This document shows positions 8,226-15,787 of a stretch of 64,000 bases of DNA, piece after piece. The stretch's first letter is position 1; every line of letters starts with the position of its first letter. The position numbers and the translations under genes were made by a program. This DNA comes from Bacillota bacterium (GTDB lineage Bacteria > Bacillota > Negativicutes > DSM-13327), in NCBI GenBank assembly GCA_017889585.1, contig JAGFZX010000005.1:1-64000 (forward strand), written 5' to 3'. The notes below the pieces were generated by a model. The model was not told where the DNA came from, did no database searches, and saw only the letters and a program-made list of their open reading frames with translations.

Positions 8226-10070
8226 TTATTTCTTCAAGTGGAAGGGGACGGTAGTTACAATTACATTTTCTCTTAAAATGAGTAAAGTACGGAGCACCCA
8301 ACCTGTTTGGTTGTGAAGCAGACGATGCCACCACTTTTTTGTTTGGAATTCAGGGATTAAGATTGTAATATAATCTTCTGGTTTCATTTGTCGTTCTAAC
8401 TGAGTGATGTAATTGAGCATTGGTTGAATGACTAAACGATAAGGAGAGTAAATGGTTACTAGCTTAACACCTGGATTCCAGTTATTCCATTTTTCTTCTA
8501 CTTTTAGACCGCTTGCTTCATCAATAGCAATATGTAGGGCAACAACATCTTTACTGATGCTTTTGGCGTATTTAAGGGTTTGTGCTACGATGTTAGTGGG
8601 AGTGGCAACAGGCACAATGACCACGTTTCTACCTGCTTTAAGATTAGTAGCAGTTGTGGGGTCAAAATCTTCTAACGGTAGGTGTAATTGCTCAGACATA
8701 TCATTATAGTGAGAACGAATTTTTTTGAAAATAAAAATCATAAATGGGATAAATATAATTACAGCCCAAGCGCCGTGAGAAAATTTGGTAATTCCGATAA
8801 TGAGCACGATAATTCCGGTAACAACGGCACCTACTGCGTTTGTGGCAGCACGTATAACCCAGCCAGGGCTTCTTTCCCGACGCCAATGGATGACCATACC
8901 TGTTTGAGCAATGGTGAATGATAAAAAAACGCCAATGGCATATAGTGAAATTAAATGCTCAGTATTTCCTTGATAAATAAAAATTAACAGACCTGCTATA
9001 GCGCTGAGCAGTATAATGCCATTGGAAAAGCTCAATCGCTCACCTCTGATACCTAGATAACGAGGCATATAGCCGTCTTTAGCCAGAAGAGATAATAGAG
9101 AAGGCAGACCGTTAAACGAGGTATTAGCAGCTAAGTACAATACTATCATTGTCGTGATTTGGATGTAATAATAGAACCATCCCCGCCCAAAGGCCAGTTC
9201 AGCTATTTGCGACAAGGCAGTTACGCCTTCTATCTGTAAAATATGAAAATGCATCAGTAAGAAGGAAATACCCATAAGCATAAACCCTAGTATCCCTGAC
9301 ATCCAATATGTAGTTATTGTTACATTACGTACTTCAGGTGAACGGAACATAGGCACACCATTAGAAAGGGCTTCTACCCCGGTCATGGAGCTACAGCCAT
9401 TAGCAAATGCACGTAAAAGTAGCACGAGCATTGTCCAATCAAATTGTTTGGCCAGTGATTCAGGAGGTATAATCGGTGTCTGTCCAGTTAAAGCTTGGTA
9501 TATTCCAGTGGAAATCAATGTGACGATACCAAAAATAAAAGCATAGGTTGGATATACAAAAGCAGTAGAGGCTTCTTTGACTCCTCGTAGATTTACTAAC
9601 ATTAAAATACCAAATAAGACGGCTAAATCAATCGATACTTCGTGTGCTGCGAGTAGAGGAAAAGCTGATATGAGGGCAGCCGTACCAGCACAAACACTTA
9701 CGGCCACTGTAAGGGTATAATCAGCAAATAAGGCAGCCGCGGCTATCAGAGCCGGCATTTCTCCAAGATTATTTATCGCAACAGAATAGGAGCCGCCCCC
9801 CCCGGGATTGATTTTGGCTACTTGTACATAGGAAAAAGTGACAATGGCGAGTAAGGCTAAGATTGCCAAGGCGATTGGTGCCAAATAACCGTAAGCTATA
9901 ATTCCTGGAAGTGTCAGCATGATCATGATTTCCTCAGGGCCATAAGCCACAGATGATAGGGCATCTGAAGAAAAAATTGATAAAGCTTTCCATTTGGGAA
10001 GCTTTTCGTGGCTCATTTCTTGATTATGTAATGGTCTGCCGATCAGTATGCGACGGGCTAATTTCATCAT
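8226..10070 (-). CDS. KimA-like potassium uptake permease (APC superfamily)
   Basis: APC-superfamily permease of 614 residues. It has about 12 transmembrane segments (residues about 45-445) and a soluble C-terminal domain of about 150 residues that resembles a universal-stress-protein fold (KAGRNVVIVPVATPTNIVAQTL...DVVALHIAIDE). The opening ILIGRPLHNQEMSHEKLPKWKAL followed by SSDALSSVAYGPEEI closely matches the Bacillus KimA (YdaO) class of high-affinity K+ importers. GGAGGTAG precedes ATG 10070. Many kimA genes carry a c-di-AMP riboswitch, but the short upstream region here shows no recognisable one. A generic amino-acid permease is the alternative. Confidence 0.82.
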   Translation of the reverse strand: MMKLARRILIGRPLHNQEMSHEKLPKWKALSIFSSDALSSVAYGPEEIMIMLTLPGIIAYGYLAPIALAILALLAIVTFSYVQVAKINPGGGGSYSVAINNLGEMPALIAAAALFADYTLTVAVSVCAGTAALISAFPLLAAHEVSIDLAVLFGILMLVNLRGVKEASTAFVYPTYAFIFGIVTLISTGIYQALTGQTPIIPPESLAKQFDWTMLVLLLRAFANGCSSMTGVEALSNGVPMFRSPEVRNVTITTYWMSGILGFMLMGISFLLMHFHILQIEGVTALSQIAELAFGRGWFYYYIQITTMIVLYLAANTSFNGLPSLLSLLAKDGYMPRYLGIRGERLSFSNGIILLSAIAGLLIFIYQGNTEHLISLYAIGVFLSFTIAQTGMVIHWRRERSPGWVIRAATNAVGAVVTGIIVLIIGITKFSHGAWAVIIFIPFMIFIFKKIRSHYNDMSEQLHLPLEDFDPTTATNLKAGRNVVIVPVATPTNIVAQTLKYAKSISKDVVALHIAIDEASGLKVEEKWNNWNPGVKLVTIYSPYRLVIQPMLNYITQLERQMKPEDYITILIPEFQTKKWWHRLLHNQTGWVLRTLLILRENVIVTTVPFHLKK

Positions 10071-10282
10071 AAGTGATCTACCTCCAATGTTATTATGTGT
10101 ATTTTAAAATGAAAATATTTCAATTATAGAATAAGGCGTTAATTTGGTAGTGCACCATTATATAGAAGCTGTAATTTGGAATGAGATTAATTATACAATA
10201 CTTATAGTAAAAGGGAAGAGCGATTGGACAATATTTACACAATCTTTACAGTCAGATTAAAGTAGAATTTTAAAACATTCCA

Positions 10283-10318
10283 TAAAAATTCGACACTGGG
10301 ATATGCCCAGTGCCGAAT
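10283..10318 (-). terminator. Terminator of the radical SAM/precursor operon
   Basis: On the minus strand CGGCACTGGG and CCCAGTGTCG form a stem around CATAT, followed by AATTTTTATG. It lies about 40 bp after the stop of the repeat peptide, so the maturase and precursor can form one transcript. Confidence 0.85.
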
Positions 10319-10357
10319 AAAATGTCTTTTAGGGTAACTTTAATGAAAGGAAGTTTA

Positions 10358-10702
10358 TTAACGACGAGGCCAGCATTGTTGACGGGGCCAACATTGTTGG
10401 CGAGGCCAGCATTGTTGACGAGGCCAGCAAGTTTGACGAGGGAAGCAAGTTTGACGAGGGAAGCAAGTTTGACGAGGGAAGCAAGTTTGACGAGGGAAGC
10501 AAGTTTGACGAGGGAAGCAAGTTTGACGAGGGAAGCAATTCTGACGAGGGAAGCAAGTAGTATGAGGGAAACAAGGGGTGTTTGGTGTACAAGCCATAAC
10601 ATCATTCATATATTCCCGAGAAAAGTCATCATCATCATCATCCCAGTCATCTATTTCTGGGCGATCCCATTTAGGTCTTTGGTCATAATCGTCGTAATCC
10701 AT
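10358..10702 (-). CDS. Cys-hexad repeat peptide, candidate RiPP precursor
   Basis: A 114-residue peptide. Residues 1-36 are strongly acidic, with six consecutive Asp at 21-26, and lack Cys; this looks like a leader. From Cys38 a Cys occurs every six residues, 13 in all (38, 44, ... 110): CTPNTP, CFPHTT, CFPRQN, six CFPRQT, three CWPRQQ and a terminal CWPRR. No signal peptide or membrane segment is present. AAAGGAGG stands before ATG 10702, and the radical SAM/SPASM gene ends only 20 bp upstream, so the two are probably co-transcribed. I do not recognise this repeat as a described RiPP class. The likely role is substrate of the neighbouring enzyme. A metal-binding or structural Cys-rich protein is the alternative. 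Confidence 0.85.
   Translation of the reverse strand: MDYDDYDQRPKWDRPEIDDWDDDDDDFSREYMNDVMACTPNTPCFPHTTCFPRQNCFPRQTCFPRQTCFPRQTCFPRQTCFPRQTCFPRQTCWPRQQCWPRQQCWPRQQCWPRR
10361..10591 (-). repeat. 18-bp coding tandem repeats (hexads) in the precursor
   Basis: The 3' two thirds of the peptide gene is a tandem array with an 18-bp period. The six CFPRQT units use identical or near-identical codons (TGC TTC CCT CGT CAA ACT), suggesting recent expansion by slippage or unequal crossover. The CWPRQQ units vary at wobble positions (CGT/CGC, CCT/CCC), so they look older. There are no spacers, so it is not a CRISPR array. Confidence 0.9.
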
Positions 10703-10722
10703 TTTAGTATCCTCCTTTTAAA

Positions 10723-11982
10723 TTAAGAATGATCAGGCTCAGGGTTCTGTTCCCATTTACCTGTATAAGGGTTATAAGAACAATTTTGAGGATCTGCCAG
10801 CCAAAGCTTCTCGGGGTCATTGCCCTGAGCGAGTGGCCGACAGTCGGGGCAAGCATAGCGGTATTCGCAATCTTTACATTTATTGATACAGTCTTTGGTG
10901 GTATGCCAGCACTGTGTTAGAGGCTGCCCGCTAAGTATTTCGGCAAGTGAATGACTCAATATGTTTCCGCAGACCTGATTACGGGCAAAGATGCAGGGAA
11001 TGATATCTCCTGTTGTTGTAACAGCAATTTTCCCAGCAAGGCAACTGTGGCAGTGATGTGCATCATTAAAGGAGTCTTCATCAGTATAAAACGGCGGTTT
11101 AATGGGAGGTTTCCGGTAGTTGATTGGCAGCAAATGCAGGTCATCACCTCTGCCAGTAGGGCGGACAACATCAGGATAAACGCCTTCCATACCCAGTTCT
11201 TTATACAATTTCAAAATGTTCTCCACTTCGTGCTCATTGTCTTTCATAATAATGGAAGCAATGCGAAGGGGAATGTTGGCATCCATAATCTTTCTGATTG
11301 CGGTCATGGTCTTATTAAAACTATTTGGCTGCAGTGTTATTTTGTCATGTGTTTCAGCATTATCGGCATAAATAGTGGTGGCTATACTTACATTGTATTG
11401 CTTAAAGAAATCTACACATTCATCATCAACTAGAGTTCCATTGGTAAAAATTTCAATAAATTCATAGCCGAGGTGGTAAGCCTTTATGACAAGTTCACGC
11501 CATGCTGGATAAAGTAGTGGTTCCCCACCAATAAGCTGAAGGGCAGTGGCACCTGCCTTTTTGCCTTCCTCAATCAGTGATAGCCAACGATGGTGAGGCA
11601 CTTGCCTCGGAACTTCAGAAGATGGTCCACATTCAGCGTAACAATGTAAGCATTTACTATTGCAGGTAGAAGTTAATTCGAACCACATAAAATCAAGTTT
11701 AATAGGTGAAATTGGCAAAGGTAACTCAAATGCTGAAGTGGGTTTACAGTCATGGAAACTTCCTAAATCTTTATCAGATAGTTTGTTTAGAAAATCCATA
11801 TAATGGACATTATCTGCAGAGTTTATATCCCATAAGTCCTCGATCATATGATCCTGACAGGCACTGAGCATTTGGGCTGCGTCTTGATTAATAGAATGTA
11901 CTTTGCCTGTTTTAAAGTCATAGATTGCAGCCCTGTTAGCACCTTTCACCAGTCTGCAATAATCTTGAAGGCGATAATACAA
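10723..11982 (-). CDS. Radical SAM/SPASM peptide maturase
   Basis: Probable post-translational modifier of the hexad peptide encoded 20 bp downstream. Residues 1-90 form an N-terminal domain (DYCRLVKGANRAAIYDFKTG) like those of SPASM peptide maturases and may bind the leader. The radical SAM cluster motif is Cys107-x3-Cys111-x2-Cys114 (CNSKCLHC), followed by the GGEP-type motif IGGEPLLYP. The C-terminal SPASM region is very Cys-rich (CHSC...IPC...QVC...CINKCKDCEYRYACPDC) and should hold two auxiliary 4Fe-4S clusters. By family, the chemistry is likely a thioether or C-C crosslink; the exact reaction is unknown. It starts with TTG at 11982, backed by AAAAGGAGG eight bases upstream. Confidence 0.9.
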   Translation of the reverse strand: MYYRLQDYCRLVKGANRAAIYDFKTGKVHSINQDAAQMLSACQDHMIEDLWDINSADNVHYMDFLNKLSDKDLGSFHDCKPTSAFELPLPISPIKLDFMWFELTSTCNSKCLHCYAECGPSSEVPRQVPHHRWLSLIEEGKKAGATALQLIGGEPLLYPAWRELVIKAYHLGYEFIEIFTNGTLVDDECVDFFKQYNVSIATTIYADNAETHDKITLQPNSFNKTMTAIRKIMDANIPLRIASIIMKDNEHEVENILKLYKELGMEGVYPDVVRPTGRGDDLHLLPINYRKPPIKPPFYTDEDSFNDAHHCHSCLAGKIAVTTTGDIIPCIFARNQVCGNILSHSLAEILSGQPLTQCWHTTKDCINKCKDCEYRYACPDCRPLAQGNDPEKLWLADPQNCSYNPYTGKWEQNPEPDHS

Positions 11983-12051
11983 CGTTCCAGCCTCCTTTTA
12001 TGTTGATTTAGTACATAATATGCAATTGTGTTAACTTTGTGTGCATTTTGA

Positions 12052-12080
12052 ATAATAAAAATCCGAAGATTTGTTGACAA
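12052..12080 (-). promoter_or_regulatory. Candidate promoter of the radical SAM/precursor operon
   Basis: On the minus strand TTGTCA (12075-12080) and TATTAT (12052-12057) are 17 bp apart, 70 bp before the TTG start. Its -35 box lies over the -35 box of the tRNA-Gly promoter on the other strand. Confidence 0.55.
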
Positions 12081-12102
12081 ATAAAATATAGATAGATATA
12101 CT
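12074..12102 (+). promoter_or_regulatory. Promoter of the variant tRNA-Gly
   Basis: TTGACA (12074-12079), a 17-bp spacer and TATACT (12097-12102), 38 bp before the tRNA. A near-consensus promoter for a single tRNA suggests that it is actively transcribed. Confidence 0.8.
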
Positions 12103-12140
12103 TATTTATGTTACTATCATTAATTGATATTTTTTAAAAT

Positions 12141-12215
12141 GCGGAAGTGGATCAGCGGTAGGGGATCGCCTTGCCAAGGCGAGGGCCTAGAGTTTGAATC
12201 TCGTTTTCTGCTCCA
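12141..12215 (+). tRNA. Structurally eroded tRNA-Gly (anticodon GCC) with G3:U70
   Basis: Every arm has the normal tRNA-Gly(GCC) length; the anticodon arm (TCGCC-TTGCCAA-GGCGA) is perfect and CCA is encoded. Elsewhere it is damaged. The D-stem GATC/GGGG keeps only C13-G22 plus a T12-G23 wobble. The T-stem TAGAG/CTCGT has mismatches at 49-65 and 50-64. The T-loop is TTTGAAT, so invariant C56 is T. The acceptor has G3-T70 and G7-T66 wobbles (G3 = 12143, T70 = 12209). It has its own promoter and terminator. It could be a pseudogene, a dedicated non-ribosomal tRNA, or a mischarging tRNA, because G3:U70 is the alanine identity element. Confidence 0.85.
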
Positions 12216-12227
12216 TGAAGTATATCG

Positions 12228-12254
12228 AACTCGGCATTTATTGCTGGGTTTTTT
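12228..12254 (+). terminator. Terminator of tRNA-Gly
   Basis: Nine-base arms AACTCGGCA and TGCTGGGTT (two wobble pairs) flank a 5-nt loop and run into TTTT, 12 bp after the tRNA. Confidence 0.8.
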
Positions 12255-12263
12255 GCATATGTC

Positions 12264-12292
12264 TTGTTTTTGGTAGATACTTATGGTATCAT
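12264..12292 (+). promoter_or_regulatory. Candidate promoter of tig
   Basis: TTGTTT (12264-12269) and TATCAT (12287-12292) with 17-bp spacing. The 150-bp leader that follows shows no recognisable riboswitch or CIRCE operator. Confidence 0.5.
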
Positions 12293-12445
12293 ATGGGCTA
12301 TGGTCTTATAAAACTTGGGTATTTATTGCCTAATTTAAGGGAATAAATAGAAAACAATATATAAAATATATTGTTTATGGTAATAATATTTTTTTGGCGG
12401 TATAGATCATCGCGCCAACTAATTACATAGGGAGGATATAATATA

Positions 12446-13735
12446 ATGAAAGCAACAATGGAAAAAATAGACAATAATAAAGTAGTATTTGAAATTGAGG
12501 TACCACAAGCTGAAGTAGCAAAAGCAGTTGAGAAAGCATATCGTAAGTTAGCGGGTAAAGTAAATATTCCTGGTTTCCGTAAGGGGAAAACACCGCGCAA
12601 TATTTTAGAACGACATATCGGTAAAGATGCTATCTTAGATGAAGCCTTTGAAATTTTGGCTAGCCCTGCTTATGGAGCAGCTCTTGAAGAAAATAATATT
12701 GAGCCAGTAAGTCGTCCTGAAATTGATGTAGTTACTTTGGCTGAAGATAAGGACTTAGTATTTAAGGCTACTGTAGTAGCTAAACCAGAAATCACTTTGG
12801 GGCAATACAAGGGGCTGAAGGTGGCTGAGAAAGCTGTAGAAGTTACTGAAGAACAAATAAATGCTCAAATTGACAGTATGCGTCAAAAACATGGGAAAAT
12901 GGTAGTATCTGAAGGGGTAGCTATTGAAAATGGAGACTTTGCAATTATTGATTTTGAAGGTTTTGTAGATGGCGTTGCATTCCCTGGTGGTGAAGGTAAA
13001 GGGCATCCACTACAAATTGGCTCTAATACCTTTATCCCAGGTTTTGAAGAACAACTGATTGGTGTAAAAGCAGGCGAAACAGTGGATGTTAATGTAACAT
13101 TCCCAACAGAGTATCATGCCGCTGATTTAGCAGGAAAGGACTCTGTATTTAAAGTAACAGTTAATGATGTGAAGCGCCAAGAATTACCAGAATTAGATGA
13201 TGAGTTTGTTAAAGATGTAAGTGAATTTAACACTGTAGAGGAATTAAAAGCTGACATTAAGAATAAATTGGAAGTGACTGCTGCTGAAAAAGCTACACAT
13301 GAGTTCCGCAATGAAGCGATAAAACAGGCTGTTGAAAATGCAGTTGTTGATATTCCTGAAGTTATGGTTCAAGACCGTATTTCCAAGATGATTGAAGATT
13401 TAAAAGCTAACTTGGAAAGCCGTGGCATGAAGCTTGAAGATTACATGAAATATATGAATTCTGATATGAACGCACTCCGCCAAAATTATCATGCCTCAGC
13501 ACTAGTGGGTGTTAAGACCGATATGCTAATGGAAGCAATCGTAAGAGCCGAAGCTTTAGAAGTAAGCATTGAAGAAATTGATGCTGAAATTGGGGTTATT
13601 GCTAAAGGATATGGCGCAGAATTAGCAGATGTTAAAGCAATTATTAATGAACAAGGTAAAATGTCTTTCGTGGTTGATTCCATACTGCGCAAAAAAGCAG
13701 CCGAGCTTATTATTGACAGCGTAGAAAAAGAGTAA
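12446..13735 (+). CDS. tig: Trigger factor (peptidyl-prolyl isomerase chaperone)
   Basis: Ribosome-associated chaperone that meets nascent chains at the exit tunnel. Layout: ribosome-binding domain with the signature GFRKGKTPRNILERHIG (about residues 44-60), an FKBP-type PPIase domain (about 155-245, GDFAIIDFEGFVDGVAFPGGEG), and a helical C-terminal cradle. The length of 429 residues is standard. GGGAGGA lies before ATG 12446. It is the first gene of tig-clpP-clpX, an order conserved in most bacteria, and is separated from clpP by 23 bp. Confidence 0.98.
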   Translation: MKATMEKIDNNKVVFEIEVPQAEVAKAVEKAYRKLAGKVNIPGFRKGKTPRNILERHIGKDAILDEAFEILASPAYGAALEENNIEPVSRPEIDVVTLAEDKDLVFKATVVAKPEITLGQYKGLKVAEKAVEVTEEQINAQIDSMRQKHGKMVVSEGVAIENGDFAIIDFEGFVDGVAFPGGEGKGHPLQIGSNTFIPGFEEQLIGVKAGETVDVNVTFPTEYHAADLAGKDSVFKVTVNDVKRQELPELDDEFVKDVSEFNTVEELKADIKNKLEVTAAEKATHEFRNEAIKQAVENAVVDIPEVMVQDRISKMIEDLKANLESRGMKLEDYMKYMNSDMNALRQNYHASALVGVKTDMLMEAIVRAEALEVSIEEIDAEIGVIAKGYGAELADVKAIINEQGKMSFVVDSILRKKAAELIIDSVEKE

Positions 13736-13758
13736 TAAACCAATAGAGGTGTTATTAG

Positions 13759-14364
13759 ATGAACTTTGTACCAATAGTAGTGGAGCAAACGAGTCGTGGG
13801 GAACGATCCTATGATATATTTTCCAGACTTCTTAAAGATCGGATTATATTTCTTGGCGGTCCTATTGATGATAATGTGGCAAATTTGGTCATTGCTCAAC
13901 TATTGTTTTTGGAATCTGAAGATCCGGATAAGGATATTCATATGTATATTAACAGCCCAGGTGGTGTAGTGACAGCAGCGTTAGCTATTTATGACACCAT
14001 GCAATATATTAAACCCGATGTGTCCACTATTTGCATGGGTTCAGCGGCTAGTGCGGCAGCGTTTTTACTATCCGCAGGGGCAAAAGACAAACGGTATGCA
14101 CTTCCTTTTGCTCGTATTATGATTCATCAGCCTCTGGGAGGGACCCAAGGGCAGGCTACTGATATTGAAATTCATGCTAAGGAAATATTAAGGCTGCGAG
14201 AACTCCTTAATGGAATTCTTGCAAGCCATACGGGGCAGTCTCAAGAAAAAATTGAGCACGATACTGAACGGGATTTCTTTATGTCTGCCGAGCAGGCTAA
14301 AGAATACGGTCTTATTGATTCTGTGGTTGTCCGTGGACAAAGGCTTGCGGAAAGTCCCAAATAG
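13759..14364 (+). CDS. clpP: ATP-dependent Clp protease proteolytic subunit
   Basis: Serine protease that forms the double-heptamer degradation chamber used with ClpX. The catalytic triad is visible: Ser in [11 protein letters not shown] (about residue 98), His in [10 protein letters not shown] (about 123) and Asp in the [18 protein letters not shown] region. The family consensus GMAASM is altered to GSAASA, but the nucleophile is kept. The length of 201 residues is usual. RBS GAGGTG precedes the ATG, and clpX starts 12 bp after the stop. Confidence 0.98.
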   Translation: MNFVPIVVEQTSRGERSYDIFSRLLKDRIIFLGGPIDDNVANLVIAQLLFLESEDPDKDIHMYINSPGGVVTAALAIYDTMQYIKPDVSTICMGSAASAAAFLLSAGAKDKRYALPFARIMIHQPLGGTQGQATDIEIHAKEILRLRELLNGILASHTGQSQEKIEHDTERDFFMSAEQAKEYGLIDSVVVRGQRLAESPK

Positions 14365-14376
14365 AGAGGTGATAGT

Positions 14377-15639
14377 ATGTTAAAATTTGGGGATGACAAG
14401 GGTCAGCTCAAATGCTCTTTTTGCGGTAAGTTACAAGAACAGGTCAAAAAATTAGTAGCTGGTCCTGGTGTATACATTTGTGATGAGTGTATTGAACTAT
14501 GCAATGAGATTATTGAGGAGGAACTCAGTGAGGACATAAATGTTGAACTCCGTGATGTTCCTAAACCTAAAGAAATAAAAGACATTCTTGATCAATACGT
14601 TATTGGCCAAGATATTGCAAAAAAGACCATGGCAGTGGCGGTGTATAACCATTACAAGCGAGTTAACTTTGCTAGTAAGACAGATGATGTTGAACTGCAA
14701 AAGTCTAATATCGTAATGCTTGGTCCAACTGGTAGCGGTAAAACTTTACTTGCCCAGACCTTGGCTAAATTACTCAATGTACCTTTTGCTATTGCTGATG
14801 CGACATCACTTACTGAAGCAGGTTATGTTGGTGAAGATGTGGAGAATATTCTCCTAAAACTCATCCAGGCTGCTGACTATGATGTAGAGAGAGCCGAAAA
14901 AGGCATTGTGTATATTGATGAGATTGATAAAATTGCCCGTAAATCGGAAAATCCATCAATTACCCGTGATGTATCAGGGGAAGGCGTGCAGCAGGCACTC
15001 CTTAAAATTCTTGAAGGCACGGTAGCTAGTGTGCCACCTCAGGGAGGGCGCAAGCATCCTCATCAGGAGTTTATTCAAATTGATACTACTAATATTTTAT
15101 TTATTTGTGGTGGCGCTTTTGATGGTATTGATAAACTGATTAGTGCCCGGACAGGTAATAAAAATATGGGTTTTGGTGCTGAGGTACGGAGTAAGGAAAA
15201 AAAGCAAATCGGTGAACTTTTAAGACAAATTTTACCGGAAGACCTTTTAAAGTTTGGTCTTATTCCTGAATTTGTTGGTCGTTTACCAGTAGTTGTGACA
15301 CTGGATGCTTTGGATGAAGCGGCCCTTGTTCGCATATTGTTAGAACCTAAAAATGCTCTGATCAAACAATATCAAAAGTTCCTGGAAATTGATAATGTAC
15401 AGTTGGAGTTCAAAGAAGATGCTTTGGATGCTATTGCCAAAGAAGCTCTGAAACGTAATACTGGCGCACGGGGCCTTCGAGCTATCATTGAGGGTATTAT
15501 GTGCAATGTGATGTACGAAGTGCCATCTCGTACTGATGTGACCAAATGTACTGTGACCAAAGAAGCAGTCTTGAATAAAGAAGAGCCGATTTTGGTTACT
15601 GTTGATCGCAAAGCTAAGAAAAAAGAAGAATCAGCATAA
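14377..15639 (+). CDS. clpX: Clp protease ATP-binding subunit ClpX
   Basis: AAA+ unfoldase that feeds substrates to ClpP. The N-terminal zinc-binding domain has CSFC at residues 13-16 and CDEC further on. Walker A is [10 protein letters not shown] (about 113-122), Walker B is [10 protein letters not shown], and an IGF-type ClpP-binding loop region follows the sensor domains (seen as MGFGAEV). The length of 420 residues is standard. It is the terminal gene of the tig-clpPX operon and is followed by a terminator. Confidence 0.98.
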   Translation: MLKFGDDKGQLKCSFCGKLQEQVKKLVAGPGVYICDECIELCNEIIEEELSEDINVELRDVPKPKEIKDILDQYVIGQDIAKKTMAVAVYNHYKRVNFASKTDDVELQKSNIVMLGPTGSGKTLLAQTLAKLLNVPFAIADATSLTEAGYVGEDVENILLKLIQAADYDVERAEKGIVYIDEIDKIARKSENPSITRDVSGEGVQQALLKILEGTVASVPPQGGRKHPHQEFIQIDTTNILFICGGAFDGIDKLISARTGNKNMGFGAEVRSKEKKQIGELLRQILPEDLLKFGLIPEFVGRLPVVVTLDALDEAALVRILLEPKNALIKQYQKFLEIDNVQLEFKEDALDAIAKEALKRNTGARGLRAIIEGIMCNVMYEVPSRTDVTKCTVTKEAVLNKEEPILVTVDRKAKKKEESA

Positions 15640-15645
15640 GTAAAT

Positions 15646-15682
15646 AAACGTAGGAAAGGTTTAGGCCTTTTCTACGTTTTTA
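15646..15682 (+). terminator. Terminator of tig-clpP-clpX
   Basis: AAACGTAGGAAAGG and CCTTTTCTACGTTT pair (one wobble) around TTTAGG, followed by TTAAT. Confidence 0.85.
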
Positions 15683-15787
15683 ATTTCCTCCTTTTAGAGT
15701 TAAGTATTTTTTGACAGGATAAAATCAAGCTGTCGGACAATACTAAATTTATAATAGTGATTGCTTTGGAAGGAGGATTTGTAGCTA

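Noticed and set aside
10361-10591. Possible CRISPR array because of short regular repeats
   Set aside because: The 18-bp units are contiguous, have no spacers and encode a continuous Cys-hexad frame; no cas genes are nearby.
10310-10726. Plus-strand repetitive ORF (LTREAS-type repeats) and two other minus-frame ORFs opposite the hexad peptide
   Set aside because: They are frame shadows of the 18-bp repeats. Only the 10358-10702 minus frame has a strong RBS, an acidic leader and a maturase neighbour.
10951-11433. 160-codon plus-strand ORF inside the radical SAM gene
   Set aside because: Shadow of the minus-strand radical SAM gene, which carries all motifs.
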